Source of the DNA: Haloglomus salinum
GTDB lineage: Archaea; Halobacteriota; Halobacteria; Halobacteriales; Haloarculaceae
Assembly: GCF_024298825.1 (NCBI RefSeq)
Contig: NZ_CP101153.1
Coordinates: 1,984,001 to 2,048,000, forward strand
Reading direction: 5' to 3'
Length of the DNA stretch: 64,000 bases
Shown here: piece after piece, positions 42,186 through 51,302 of the stretch
Layout of the letters: each line of letters begins with the position of its first letter
Numbering within the stretch: the stretch's first letter is position 1
Program-made: the position numbers and the translations under genes
The notes under the pieces: model-generated
What the model saw: the letters and a program-made list of their open reading frames with translations, nothing else
Told to the model about the DNA's origin: nothing
The model's database searches: none

Positions 42186-42262
42186 ACGTTGGCGGTCGGC
42201 GTGCGGATACTTAGGGGGTGTGGAGACCGTCCCGCGCTACCGCCGGTGCACGGGCGAGACCC

Positions 42263-43348
42263 TCAGTTCATCCCTTCCGTCCCGATGTCGGGGTTCTCGC
42301 GGTAGAACTCCACGAGCGTCTCGGCGTAGTCCTCGAAGTCGGGGCACTCGATGCCCGACCCTTCGAGGTCCGCGACGGCGTTCGAGCAGTCGAAGGAGGC
42401 GGGCCAGGTCTGGTACTCCAGCCCGCCACTCTTCAGCAGCTCGGATTCGGGCTTCAGGCTCTCCAGCAGGCCCTTCACGATGCCCTTCGGGTACGGGACG
42501 ACGAAGGTGCGGTCCTTGCCCGCCGCCTCCCCCAGAATCTTCACGAGTTCCGTCGTCGTCGGCGGGTCCGGGTCCGCGAGGTGGTACGTCTTCCCCTCGG
42601 ACTCGTCGATGCCCGAGAGGTAGCCGATGGCGTCGACGATGTAATCGCGGGGGACGACGTTGAACTCGCCCTCGCTGGCACCCTTCGGCGCCGGGATGAC
42701 GGCGTTGTCGCCCTGGTCGACGAGCCCCTCGACGAAGGCGTACATCCCGTCGTACTTCTGGGTCTCGCCGGTCTCGCTGTCGCCGACGGCGACGCCGGGG
42801 CGGTAGATGGTCGTGGGCACCTCGTCCATCCGCTCGCGGACCTGTACCTCGGCCATGTGCTTCGTGGACTCGTAGTAGTTGTAGAATGACTGGCCCTCCT
42901 GGAGCATGTCCTCGGTGAAGCGGCCCTCGTAGTCGCCCGCGACGACGACGCTGGAGACGTAGTGGAAGCGGTCGGCGTCGGCCGCGGCGGCGAACTCGGC
43001 CATGTGGGCGCTCCCGTCGATGTTGACGGCCTTGCCGGGCGCCCGATCCATCGTCAGGTCGTAGATGGCCGCGAGATGGTACACCACGTCGGTTTCGTCG
43101 ACAAGCGCGTCGTAGTCGTCGACCGCGAGTTCGGGGTCCGTGATGTCGCCCTCGACGAGTTCGACCCGGGCCTCGGCGTCGGCATCGACGTCGTCGCCGA
43201 TGTCGCTCACCCGGGTCTCGGCCTCCGGGCGGAACTTCGGCTGCACCAGGCAGGTCACCGTAGCATCCTCGTCGTGTCGTTCCAGCAGTACCTCGACAAG
43301 CGCCGAGCCCAGGAACCCCGGGAACCCGGTCAGGAACACGTCCGTCAT
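42263..43348 (-). CDS. NAD-dependent epimerase/reductase (extended SDR, Male-sterility type)
   Basis: A 361-aa extended short-chain dehydrogenase. The cofactor motif is TGFPGFLGSALVEVL (TGxxGxxG near residue 8), with NID and STKHMAEVQV features: YYESTKHMAE holds the catalytic Tyr-x3-Lys. VVYHLAAIYDLTMDR is the acyl-reductase-like signature, and RPGVAVGDSETGE follows. Members reduce or epimerise sugar-nucleotide or acyl substrates; substrate unknown. The C-terminus (ALADLEGSGIECPDFEDYAETLVEFYR) is typical of haloarchaeal copies. Confidence 0.85.
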   Translation of the reverse strand: MTDVFLTGFPGFLGSALVEVLLERHDEDATVTCLVQPKFRPEAETRVSDIGDDVDADAEARVELVEGDITDPELAVDDYDALVDETDVVYHLAAIYDLTMDRAPGKAVNIDGSAHMAEFAAAADADRFHYVSSVVVAGDYEGRFTEDMLQEGQSFYNYYESTKHMAEVQVRERMDEVPTTIYRPGVAVGDSETGETQKYDGMYAFVEGLVDQGDNAVIPAPKGASEGEFNVVPRDYIVDAIGYLSGIDESEGKTYHLADPDPPTTTELVKILGEAAGKDRTFVVPYPKGIVKGLLESLKPESELLKSGGLEYQTWPASFDCSNAVADLEGSGIECPDFEDYAETLVEFYRENPDIGTEGMN

Positions 43349-43436
43349 GGCCCCGACCGGGCGGGCCGCCGACAAAGAGGTTGCCCCGTGTGTACAGGCC
43401 CCGCTTATATCGTTCCGCCCGGTGCGCCACGGGAAC

Positions 43437-44126
43437 TCACTCCAGCAGGACCGTGAAACCCCACTCGCCGCCGCTCCCCTCACCGGGTGCCGAGCCGGCA
43501 GGGCCGACCTGGTAGCGGGTCCGGAACGTGTGCTCGCCCACCGGGAGGCAGGCGTCCGTCTCCGAGCTCGCGTACAGCGCCAGGTCGGCCGTCGCCGACG
43601 CGCCCGGCGCCAGTTCGAACGTGCGGTACTCCTCGGTGGTGACGATACCGTGGCGGAGCCGCCAGCAGTCCGGTTCGGCGTCCCACTCGCTCTCGACCGG
43701 GAGCAGGACGAGCCGCCCGGACTCGTCGTGGACGTACCGGAAACGCGCGGCACGCCCCTCACCAATCCGCACGGCGCCGTCGCCGGTGTTGGTGAGCGTC
43801 ACGCGGAGCGCGGGTGGCGCCTCGGCGGTCGCGACGGGTGCTACGAGCGTCACGTCGGCCGCGAGCGGCGCGGCCGGTCCGTCGATACCGACCAGCGAGA
43901 CGCCGGGGCCGCCGCTCCCGGCGGGTCGGGTGCCACCGGCTGCCCCGCCGTCACCGTCGGCACCGGCGAGGCCGCCGTCGGTGCCGGTGGGCGTGGGCGT
44001 CGGCTCGTCACCCGTGCCCGGGTCGCTGGCTCCGGTCGTACAGCCCGCGAGGAGTGCGAGCCCCGCGAGCCCACCGGCACGGAGGAGGGTTCGGCGGGTC
44101 GGACGGTCGGATGGCTCGATGTGCAT
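43437..44126 (-). CDS. Tat-type lipoprotein
   Basis: A 229-aa protein. RPTRRTLLRAGGLAGLALLAGC is a twin-arginine signal that ends in a lipobox (LLAGC, cysteine ~29). After a Gly/Thr/Ala-rich linker, the mature domain is a beta sandwich-like sequence: LRVTLTNTGDGAVRIGEGRAARFRYVHD, FELAPGASATADLALYASSETD, GEHTFRTRYQVG. The fold resembles an Ig-like or intracellular-protease-inhibitor-like domain, but no family is certain. Two cysteines lie near residues 150 and 190. Confidence 0.8.
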   Translation of the reverse strand: MHIEPSDRPTRRTLLRAGGLAGLALLAGCTTGASDPGTGDEPTPTPTGTDGGLAGADGDGGAAGGTRPAGSGGPGVSLVGIDGPAAPLAADVTLVAPVATAEAPPALRVTLTNTGDGAVRIGEGRAARFRYVHDESGRLVLLPVESEWDAEPDCWRLRHGIVTTEEYRTFELAPGASATADLALYASSETDACLPVGEHTFRTRYQVGPAGSAPGEGSGGEWGFTVLLE

Positions 44127-44271
44127 ACCCACCAGACGCGCGTTCACGGCATGAACTAGTCGATGCCTCAAACGCCCGTTTGCGGTACCGTGTGGCCTGC
44201 TGTCTCGTGTCCGAGTGTTCACGGTCGCCGCCGGCCGGGGGTTGATGACGCCGCCGGCCGCAGTGACGGGT

Positions 44272-44682
44272 ATGTCCGACGCGCCCACGCCGCCCGACGA
44301 CGAGCGCAACGTCCTGGGCGACCCGCTCGAACCGTGCAGTACGGACCCGATGACCGGCGCGTTGCGCGACGGCGAGTGCCACGCGCTCCTGCGCGACCCG
44401 GGCCGCCACGAGGTCTGTGCGGTGATGACCGAGGCGTTCCTCGAGTACAGCCGCGCCCAGGGCAACGACCTGGTGACCCCCCGCCCGGACCTGAACTTCC
44501 CCGGGCTGGAACCGGGCGACCGCTGGTGTGTCTGTGTGCCCCGGTGGCTGGAGGCCGCCGAGGCGGGTCAGGCTCCGCCGGTCGTCCTCGAAGCGACGAA
44601 CGAGTCCGTGCTCGACATGATTCCACCGTCCCGGCTCGAGGCACACGCGCACGACGCGGACGCGCCAATCGACCTCGACTGA
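44272..44682 (+). CDS. DUF2237 family protein
   Basis: A 136-aa protein of a widely distributed family. The signatures are NVLGDPLEPCSTDPMTGALRDGECHALLRDPGRHEVCAVMTEAFLEYSRAQGNDL and FPGLEPGDRWCVCVPRWLEA, with conserved cysteines at about 22, 36, 50 and 87-89. Function unknown in the literature I recall. The ATG at 44272 is chosen because family members begin just before NVLG. Confidence 0.9.
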   Translation: MSDAPTPPDDERNVLGDPLEPCSTDPMTGALRDGECHALLRDPGRHEVCAVMTEAFLEYSRAQGNDLVTPRPDLNFPGLEPGDRWCVCVPRWLEAAEAGQAPPVVLEATNESVLDMIPPSRLEAHAHDADAPIDLD

Positions 44683-45054
44683 ACGGGGACGGGGTACCGA
44701 CCCCGATCACCGACCGCATCGTGGTCGGGGCCGATTCTCCCGCGCGCTTCCCCCGTAACTCTCCTTCGCCGCCACTGCCTGGCTCCGGATGCAATTCCTG
44801 CCCCGACCTGACGCTCGTCCAGTTCTGTCCCGTAACGGGCTCCAGATTCGGACGTTCGAGAATGCCCGAATCATTATATCCGTTCCAAGATTCCGTGCTC
44901 CGGAGATTCACGAGATGTTTTTTCCGCATATATAAACGATAACGCGTAAATACGTCTGTTCGGTCTGTTCTTAGCGTGAATAACTGATGTTCGAAAAGCT
45001 ATTCTGCCGAAGGATAGACGAGCGTCGCATCGTCGTTCGTCCGGAGGTGTCCGG
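44683..45054 (+). promoter_or_regulatory. Gene-free upstream region of the nitrate operon
   Basis: 372 bp without a gene. It contains a hairpin (CCCCGATCAC/GTGGTCGGGG, around 44700-44730, one G-U pair) after the DUF2237 gene. An imperfect inverted repeat ATTCGGA/CCCGAAT lies at 44846-44852 and 44865-44871, beside ATTATAT at 44873-44879. A clear AT box is at 44927-44936 (ATATATAA). From the second box to the nasA ATG is ~120 bp, so the transcript would have a leader. The inverted repeat could be an operator; no known nitrogen regulator site was recognised. Confidence 0.6.
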
Positions 45055-47208
45055 ATGAGCGAGTGGGTGTCGACCACCTGTATGCGGTGTGCGGTCGGCT
45101 GTGGCCACCGACAGCGCGCCGTCGACGACGGCTACGGCATCGACACCGTCAGCGGCGATCCGATGCACCCGGTCAGCGAGGGGCTGGCCTGCCGGCGGGG
45201 GACTCGCGAGTCGGCCGACCCCGACGGGTCGTGGCTCACGCGACCGCTGGTCCGGCGCGACGGCGAACTGCTCCCGACAACGTGGGAGAACGCCCTCGAC
45301 GAGGCCGCCGGGGCGATGCGGCGGGCGATGGCGAAGTCACCCGACGCGGTCGCGGTCCTGGGAAGCGGCCAGCAGACCAACGAAGCCGCCTACGCGCTCG
45401 GGAAGCTCGCCCGCGGTGGCATCGGGACCCGGTACTACGACGCGAACACCACACTCTGCATGGCGAGCGCCGTCACTGCCTACTACGACGCGTTCGGCAG
45501 CGACGCGCCGCCCTGCACGTACGACGACATCCCCGGTGCCGAGGCCCACGTCGTCTGGGGGGCTAACCCGGCCGTCGCACACCCGGTGCTGTTCAGGTGG
45601 ATCCGCGAGTCAGCCGAGGGCGGCGAACTCCTCGTCGTCGACCCCGTCGCGACCGAGACCGCGGACCTCGCTGACCGCCACGTCGCCCTCGACCCGGGCG
45701 GCGACCTGGCGCTGGCACGGGCCGTCCTGGCGCGGGTCGTCGAGCGCGGTGACGTCGACGAGTCGTTCGTCGCGGACGCCACGACCGGGTTCGACGAACT
45801 GCGGGCGAAGCTCCCCGACGCCGACGCGGCCGCCGCCGAGGCGGGCGTCCCGATAGCCGACGTGGACGCGCTCGCGGACGCCTTCGGCCGCCAGACGCTG
45901 GTCTACTGGGGGATGGGCGTCAACCAGTCCGTCGACGGGACCGCCACCTCGGGGGCGCTCATCGACATCTGTCTCGCCACCGGCAACCTCGGCCCGGACA
46001 CGGGCCCGTTCTCCCTGACCGGCCAGGCGAACTCGATGGGCACCCGCGTCTGCTCCTCGAAGGGCTCCTGGCCCGGCCACCGGGACTTCCAGGACCCGCA
46101 CGAACGCGCGGCCGTCGCCGACTACTGGGACGTGGACCCGGGGCGCCTGCCCGACGACACCGGTCCCGGCCCGGTCGACACCATCGCGGCCGTCGAGGAC
46201 GAGGTCGACGTCGTCTGGACGGTCGCCACCAACCCCGTCGCTGGCGTGCCCGACGCCGGCAACGTCGCCGACCGCCTCGACGAGTCCTTCCTCGTCGTCC
46301 AGGACGCGTTCCACTCCGAGACCGTCGAGTACGCCGACGTGGTGCTCCCTGCCGCCACGTGGGGCGAGTCCGCGGGGACCGTGATGAACATGGAACGGAC
46401 GGTCTCCCGGGTCCGTGCGGCGACGGACACGCCGTCCGGCGTCAGGCAGGACATCGATATCGTCGCCGAGGTCGGGCAGCGGCTCTGTCCGGGCCTGCTG
46501 GGCGAGCCGCCGCTCGACCCCGAGGCCGTCTTCCGCGAGTTCTGCGACCTCACGGACGGAACGGACGCCGACTGCTCCGGGCTCTCCTACACCCGGCTGG
46601 AGGCCGAGACGGCTGTCCGGTGGCCGGCGCCCGAGCCGCGGGCGAGCGGCGGCTACCGGTACCACTCGGCAGCCGAGGGCGAGGACGACGACGCCACCGC
46701 CGACTGGTCGTTCCCGACACCCTCCGGGCGGGCGCGGTTCTCGACTGCGGTCGAGACCCACGACGCCGAACCGACCGACGAGGCGTACCCGCTCGTCCTG
46801 ACGACGGGGCGTGAGGCTGACGGCTACAACACCGGCGTCAGGAGCCGCGACGGCACCGGACCGGGCGAGCCGACGGCGCCCGTCGCGCGGGTCGCGCCGA
46901 CTACGATGTCCAGCGTCGCGCCCGACGGCGAGCGCGAGGTCACGCTCGCCTCGCGCCGGGGCACCGTGGACGTGACGCTCCACCCCGACGAGGCGGTCCC
47001 CGAGGGCCTGGTCTGGCTCTCTATCCACCATCCCGCGACGAACCGGCTGACGACGCCGGACCGTGACCCGCGTTCCGCGGAGCCGAACCTCAAGCAGTGC
47101 GCGGTGCGGGTCGAGGTCCGTCCCGACGAGTGCGAGGCCGACCTCGCCCAGCCGGACGACGACGCGCTGCCCGAGGACCGCGAGGCGCTCACGGAGGTGG
47201 CGGAATGA
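45055..47208 (+). CDS. nasA: Assimilatory nitrate reductase, ferredoxin-dependent, catalytic subunit
   Basis: A 717-aa molybdopterin oxidoreductase. A 4Fe-4S site lies at Cys9, Cys12, Cys16, Cys46 (CMRCAVGCG...GLACRRG). Mo-bisMGD-binding motifs follow, with Cys135 in NTTLCMASAV as the likely molybdenum ligand, then GQANSMGTRVCSS and TPSGRARFSTAVET. Its size and single-cluster layout match the haloarchaeal assimilatory enzyme, which reduces nitrate to nitrite with ferredoxin electrons. It starts an operon; the stop overlaps narK by ATGA. A leader of ~120 bp with a TATA-like box precedes it. Confidence 0.95.
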   Translation: MSEWVSTTCMRCAVGCGHRQRAVDDGYGIDTVSGDPMHPVSEGLACRRGTRESADPDGSWLTRPLVRRDGELLPTTWENALDEAAGAMRRAMAKSPDAVAVLGSGQQTNEAAYALGKLARGGIGTRYYDANTTLCMASAVTAYYDAFGSDAPPCTYDDIPGAEAHVVWGANPAVAHPVLFRWIRESAEGGELLVVDPVATETADLADRHVALDPGGDLALARAVLARVVERGDVDESFVADATTGFDELRAKLPDADAAAAEAGVPIADVDALADAFGRQTLVYWGMGVNQSVDGTATSGALIDICLATGNLGPDTGPFSLTGQANSMGTRVCSSKGSWPGHRDFQDPHERAAVADYWDVDPGRLPDDTGPGPVDTIAAVEDEVDVVWTVATNPVAGVPDAGNVADRLDESFLVVQDAFHSETVEYADVVLPAATWGESAGTVMNMERTVSRVRAATDTPSGVRQDIDIVAEVGQRLCPGLLGEPPLDPEAVFREFCDLTDGTDADCSGLSYTRLEAETAVRWPAPEPRASGGYRYHSAAEGEDDDATADWSFPTPSGRARFSTAVETHDAEPTDEAYPLVLTTGREADGYNTGVRSRDGTGPGEPTAPVARVAPTTMSSVAPDGEREVTLASRRGTVDVTLHPDEAVPEGLVWLSIHHPATNRLTTPDRDPRSAEPNLKQCAVRVEVRPDECEADLAQPDDDALPEDREALTEVAE

Positions 47209-48536
47209 CGCACAAGGTCGAGCAGCTCTGTCTGGCGACGCTCGGGTTCTTCTGGGCGTTCCTGATGTGGTTCTCGACGGCGGCGTTCTCGCCGAGCATC
47301 GGGGCCGCGTTCGACCTCACGACGGCCGAGCTCGCGCTGCTCGCGTCGTCGGCCATCTTCCTCGCGCCGCCGGGGCGCGTGCTGGCTGGCTGGGCGGCCG
47401 ACCGCGTTGGCGCCCACAACGCCTTCGCGGTCATCCTCTCGGTCACGGGCCTGGTGAGCATCGCCTCCGCGTTCGTCGAGAGCTACGACGTGCTGTTCGT
47501 CATGCGGCTCGTCGTCGCGGCAGCGGGCATCAGCTTCGTCGTCGGCATCCAGCACGTCGCACAGTGGTTCGACGAGCACGAGATGGGCACCGCCGAGGGT
47601 CTCTACGCCGGGACCGGTAACGTCGGCGCCGGCGTCGGCGCGCTGGTGCTGCCCCGGCTGTACGGCGTCAACTTCGGCGACGCCTTCCTCCACCTGGGTA
47701 TCGGCGCGGTCCTCATCGCGGTGCTGTACAAGTGGCGTGGTGAGCCCGCTCGCGACGCGAAGACGGCCCAGACCGCAGCCGACAACACCTCGCTGAAGGA
47801 CACGCTGTACGTCTGGAGCCGGTACGCCGCCATCGCGCTGATGCTGGCGTACCTGATGTCGTTCGGGCTGGAGATCGCGATGAACTCCTGGCTCCCGAGC
47901 TACTACGCGCAGGGCTTCGAGACGGCTATCGCCGACCTCGGCTTCGAGAGCGTCGCCGCGGTCCAGACCGCTGCGGGGACGTTCGCGGCCGTCCAGTCGT
48001 TCAACGCCTCGCTCTGGCGGCCGTTCTCGGGGTACATGTCCGACCTCTGGCAGCGCAAGGGGTGGACTCCCTACCCCGTCCTGACAGACAGCCTCGACTA
48101 CGCACCCCGGGTCCACTGGCTGCTGACCGCGCTGCTGTGCATCACGGCCATGATGGTGCTGCTGACCGTCGCGGGACTACTGGGGCTACTCCCGCTGTCG
48201 GTGATCGTACTCGCGGTGTTCGGCATCACCGTCAGCTTCGGGACCGGCGGCGTGTTCGCCATCGTCCCGCTCATCTTCCCGGACCGCCCGGGGACGGCGG
48301 CGGGGTTCATCGGCGGCATCTCCACGACCGGCGGCATCGTCATCCCGCTGGTCTACGGCTACGTCCCGAACATCCACACCGGCTACGCCGTGGTCGCGCT
48401 GGGCCTGTTCCTGCCCATCATCGGCTTCTTCGTCTGGGCGATGCGCCACGACGGGGGCCTGTCCAGTCACGGCATCGGGTCGCGGGAGCGCTGGCTCGGC
48501 GATGGTGGGGGCGCCGTCCCCGGAGGTGACGACTGA
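47205..48536 (+). CDS. narK: Nitrate/nitrite transporter (MFS, NarK/NNP family)
   Basis: A 443-aa MFS protein with 12 hydrophobic segments. Nitrate-porter features are FFWAFLMWFSTAAFSPSIGAAF, the FVVGIQHVAQWFDEHEMGTAEGLYAGTGNVGAGVGALVLPRLYG signature in helix 5, and GTGGVFAIVPLIFPDRPGTAAGFIGGISTTGGIVIPL in the second half. It would import nitrate and possibly export nitrite. It overlaps the nasA stop (ATGA), indicating translational coupling. In Haloferax mediterranei the corresponding gene of the nas operon is called nasB. Confidence 0.93.
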   Translation: MTHKVEQLCLATLGFFWAFLMWFSTAAFSPSIGAAFDLTTAELALLASSAIFLAPPGRVLAGWAADRVGAHNAFAVILSVTGLVSIASAFVESYDVLFVMRLVVAAAGISFVVGIQHVAQWFDEHEMGTAEGLYAGTGNVGAGVGALVLPRLYGVNFGDAFLHLGIGAVLIAVLYKWRGEPARDAKTAQTAADNTSLKDTLYVWSRYAAIALMLAYLMSFGLEIAMNSWLPSYYAQGFETAIADLGFESVAAVQTAAGTFAAVQSFNASLWRPFSGYMSDLWQRKGWTPYPVLTDSLDYAPRVHWLLTALLCITAMMVLLTVAGLLGLLPLSVIVLAVFGITVSFGTGGVFAIVPLIFPDRPGTAAGFIGGISTTGGIVIPLVYGYVPNIHTGYAVVALGLFLPIIGFFVWAMRHDGGLSSHGIGSRERWLGDGGGAVPGGDD

Positions 48537-48751
48537 TGGCGGGCCCGACACCCACCGGCGCCGGCGCCGGCGACGGAACGGCCGGTGACGGCGACGCCCC
48601 GGACCCGCACGCCGGCGGCGAGAACGTCGAGCACGACGACTGGTACCGCTGGGGCCGGGTCGTGCTGTACGCCGAGATGCTGCTGGCGGTGCTCGTCACG
48701 GTGTTCTCGCTGTACCTGGCGTTCACCGGCTCCGCGGGGTTCCTGACATGA
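48536..48751 (+). CDS. Small single-helix membrane protein in nas operon
   Basis: A 71-aa protein: a Gly/Asp-rich hydrophilic N-terminus with HDDWYRWGR, then one membrane helix (VVLYAEMLLAVLVTVFSLYLAF). It overlaps narK (TGATG) and the mobA-like gene (ATGA). The position suggests an accessory to NarK or the reductases, for example a transporter-associated peptide. No family recognised. Its coupling on both sides makes it a real gene. Confidence 0.78.
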   Translation: MAGPTPTGAGAGDGTAGDGDAPDPHAGGENVEHDDWYRWGRVVLYAEMLLAVLVTVFSLYLAFTGSAGFLT

Positions 48752-49533
48752 GTGGGGACTCCTCCCCCGACGAGCGCCCCTGCGACGGCCGGCCCGAGCG
48801 GTCGGGGCTGCTCCTCGCTGGCGGCCGCTCGACCCGGTTCGGCGAGCCGGACAAGGCGCTCGCCGAGCTCACGGGCGCGCCGCTGGTCAGCCACACGGCG
48901 GCCGCGCTCGCGCCCGCCGTCGACGAACTCGTCGTCAACTGTCGCGCGGCTCAGCGCGACGAACTGGCGAGCGCCCTCGAAGGGCTCGACGACCGCCTGC
49001 CGGTCCGGTTCGCGGTCGACCCGGTACCCGACGAGGGGCCCGTCGCGGGCCTGCTGACGGGCCTCCGCGTGACGCGGGGCCGGCACGTCGCGGTTGCGGG
49101 CTGTGACCAGCCGTTCCTCCGGACCGCGACGGTCGCGGACCTGTTCGACCACGCGACGGGCGAGACGGGGTCCGGCGCCGAGACCGCGGCCGCTCCGACG
49201 GGCGCGGCACCGGTGGCTGACGGACGACGCCAGCCGCTCGGCGCAGTCTACCGGCAGGACCGGGCCCAGGAGGCAGCCATCCGGACGATGGCGGCCGGCT
49301 CGCAGGCACTCCGCGACGTGCTCGCGCGGGTCGACCCCGTGGCCGTGCCCGTCTCGCCGGCCGTCGTCCGGGATATCGACACGCAGCACGAACTCGATGA
49401 GGTATCGGGCGGACAGGCGTCGAGCAGTGCGGATAGCTCTAGTATGATGGGAATTACGCACGAGAACGCGGCATCGACGACGAACAGGCCTGCCAGTCAC
49501 ACCGAGCGACTCCCCGGCCGAGGTGAGCCCTGA
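48748..49533 (+). CDS. mobA: MobA-like molybdenum cofactor guanylyltransferase
   Basis: A 261-aa nucleotidyltransferase. The NTP-binding motif LLLAGGRSTRFGEPDKAL (residues 21-38) and VAVAGCDQPFL (with Asp for metal) match MobA, which attaches GMP to molybdopterin. In the Haloferax nas operon a MobA-like protein (NasC) follows the transporter, as here. Homology seems to end near residue 222; the remaining ~40 residues are Ser/Thr/Asn-rich with lower GC3. It overlaps the next gene by one base (TGATG). Confidence 0.9.
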   Translation: MSGDSSPDERPCDGRPERSGLLLAGGRSTRFGEPDKALAELTGAPLVSHTAAALAPAVDELVVNCRAAQRDELASALEGLDDRLPVRFAVDPVPDEGPVAGLLTGLRVTRGRHVAVAGCDQPFLRTATVADLFDHATGETGSGAETAAAPTGAAPVADGRRQPLGAVYRQDRAQEAAIRTMAAGSQALRDVLARVDPVAVPVSPAVVRDIDTQHELDEVSGGQASSSADSSSMMGITHENAASTTNRPASHTERLPGRGEP

Positions 49534-51302
49534 TGCCACACAAGAAGGAGGGCATCAAGGCGGACTGCTACGGTGACGAGGTCCGCGAGCAGCTGCTGGC
49601 GTTCGCCGAGAGCGGGGGCGTCGACGCCATCCCCGAGGACGAGCGCGAGGACTGGTTCACCCGGTTCAAGTTCTGGGGCGTCTTCCAGCAGCGGACCGGC
49701 CAGGAGGATTACTTCATGCTGCGGCTCACGGGCACCGACGGCGTCCTCGACCCGGGGCAGTTCCGCGCGCTGGCGGAGGTCGCCGACGAGTACGCCGACG
49801 GCCCGGTCGAGAACCCCGAGTTCGGGGACAGATGGCTCGACCTCACCACGCGCCAGTCCGTCCAGCTCCACTGGATCGAACTCGAAGACGTACCGGACGT
49901 CTGGGAGACACTCGAGGGCGCCGGCCTCTCGACCCGCTCTGCGGGCGGCGACACGATGCGCAACATCACCGGCAACCCCACCGCCGGGAAGGACGCCCGC
50001 GAGGTCATCGACACGAAGCCCATCCTGGAGGAGATCCAGGCGGAGATTCGCGACGACGACGACCTCGCGAACATGCCCCGCAAGTTCAACATCAGCGTCT
50101 CGGGCATCCCCGACGGTTCCGCGCAGGACGCCATCAACGATATCGGGCTCGAACCCGCGATGAAGGCCGTCGAGGGGGACTCCCGGGTCGGCTTCAACGT
50201 CCGTATCGGCGGCGGGCTCGGCGGTCACGAGCCCCGCGTCGCCCGGCCGCTGGACGTGTGGGTCCCGCCCGAGCGCGCGGTCGATCTGGTTCGTGGCTTC
50301 GTCGAACTCTACCACGACGAGGGGAACCGGACCAACCGGAACAAGAACCGCGCCCGGTTCTTCGTCGACGAGCGCGGTACCGACGCCATCCGCGAGCAGC
50401 TCCAGACCGAGTACGTCGACTGGGAACTCCGGACCGCGGGCGAGGACTGCCGCGAGTCCTACACGTACAACGCCGGCCACGGCGACCACGAGAGCGTCCC
50501 GGAGGGCCCCATCGACTACGTCGGCGTCCACGAGCAACACGACGGGCGCTACTTCGTGGGACTGAACGTCCCCGTCGGGCGCCTCCCCGCAGACGACGCC
50601 CGTGCGCTGGCGGACCTCGCGGAGGCGTACGGGAGCGGCGAGGTGCGGCTCACCCGGCGGCAGAACCCGCTCGTGATGGACATCCCCGAGGCCGACCTCG
50701 CGGCGTTCTTGGAGGAGCCGTTGCTCGAGGCGTACTCACCGGACCCCACCGTCTTCGAGCGCGGCGGCATGGCCTGCACGGGCACGGAGTTCTGCTCGCT
50801 CGCGCTCGCCGAGACCAAGGCACGGGAGGCCCGGATGCTCCGCTGGCTCGACCGGAACGTCGACCTGCCCGACGACGTGGACACCATCAAGCTGCACTTC
50901 TCGGGCTGTACCGCGGACTGTGGCCACGCCAACACCGCCGACATCGGCCTGCTCGGGATGCGCGGGCGCAAGGACGGCGAGATGGTCGAGGCGCTCGACA
51001 TCGGCGTCGGCGGCGGGATGGGCGAGGACCCCTCCTTCGTCGACTGGGTCCGCCAGCGGGTTCCCGCCGACGAGGTGCCCGGCGCGCTCGCGACCCTGCT
51101 CAGCGCCTTCGCCGCCCACCGCGAGGACGGCCAGTCGTTCCGCGAGTGGGTCGACGCCACCGGGAGCGAGGCCATCACCGAACTCCTCGAACCCGAGGAG
51201 ACCGATTACGTCGACCCGGCGCTCCACGACGCCAAGCAGTCCTGGTACCCGTTCGCCGACGAGTCGAGCCCCGACGATAGCCCGGCACCGGCCGACGACT
51301 GA
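49533..51302 (+). CDS. nasD: Ferredoxin-nitrite reductase (siroheme, 4Fe-4S)
   Basis: A 589-aa nitrite/sulfite reductase family protein. The two half-domains carry the siroheme-4Fe-4S ligands Cys415, Cys421, Cys459 and Cys463 (ACTGTEFC and SGCTADC). RQSVQLHWIELEDVP and RKFNISVSG are family blocks. It reduces nitrite to ammonium with six electrons from ferredoxin in the cytoplasm. The first ATG overlaps the mobA stop. The AT-rich last part of mobA may hold an internal promoter. In Haloferax the gene is called nasD. Confidence 0.95.
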   Translation: MPHKKEGIKADCYGDEVREQLLAFAESGGVDAIPEDEREDWFTRFKFWGVFQQRTGQEDYFMLRLTGTDGVLDPGQFRALAEVADEYADGPVENPEFGDRWLDLTTRQSVQLHWIELEDVPDVWETLEGAGLSTRSAGGDTMRNITGNPTAGKDAREVIDTKPILEEIQAEIRDDDDLANMPRKFNISVSGIPDGSAQDAINDIGLEPAMKAVEGDSRVGFNVRIGGGLGGHEPRVARPLDVWVPPERAVDLVRGFVELYHDEGNRTNRNKNRARFFVDERGTDAIREQLQTEYVDWELRTAGEDCRESYTYNAGHGDHESVPEGPIDYVGVHEQHDGRYFVGLNVPVGRLPADDARALADLAEAYGSGEVRLTRRQNPLVMDIPEADLAAFLEEPLLEAYSPDPTVFERGGMACTGTEFCSLALAETKAREARMLRWLDRNVDLPDDVDTIKLHFSGCTADCGHANTADIGLLGMRGRKDGEMVEALDIGVGGGMGEDPSFVDWVRQRVPADEVPGALATLLSAFAAHREDGQSFREWVDATGSEAITELLEPEETDYVDPALHDAKQSWYPFADESSPDDSPAPADD

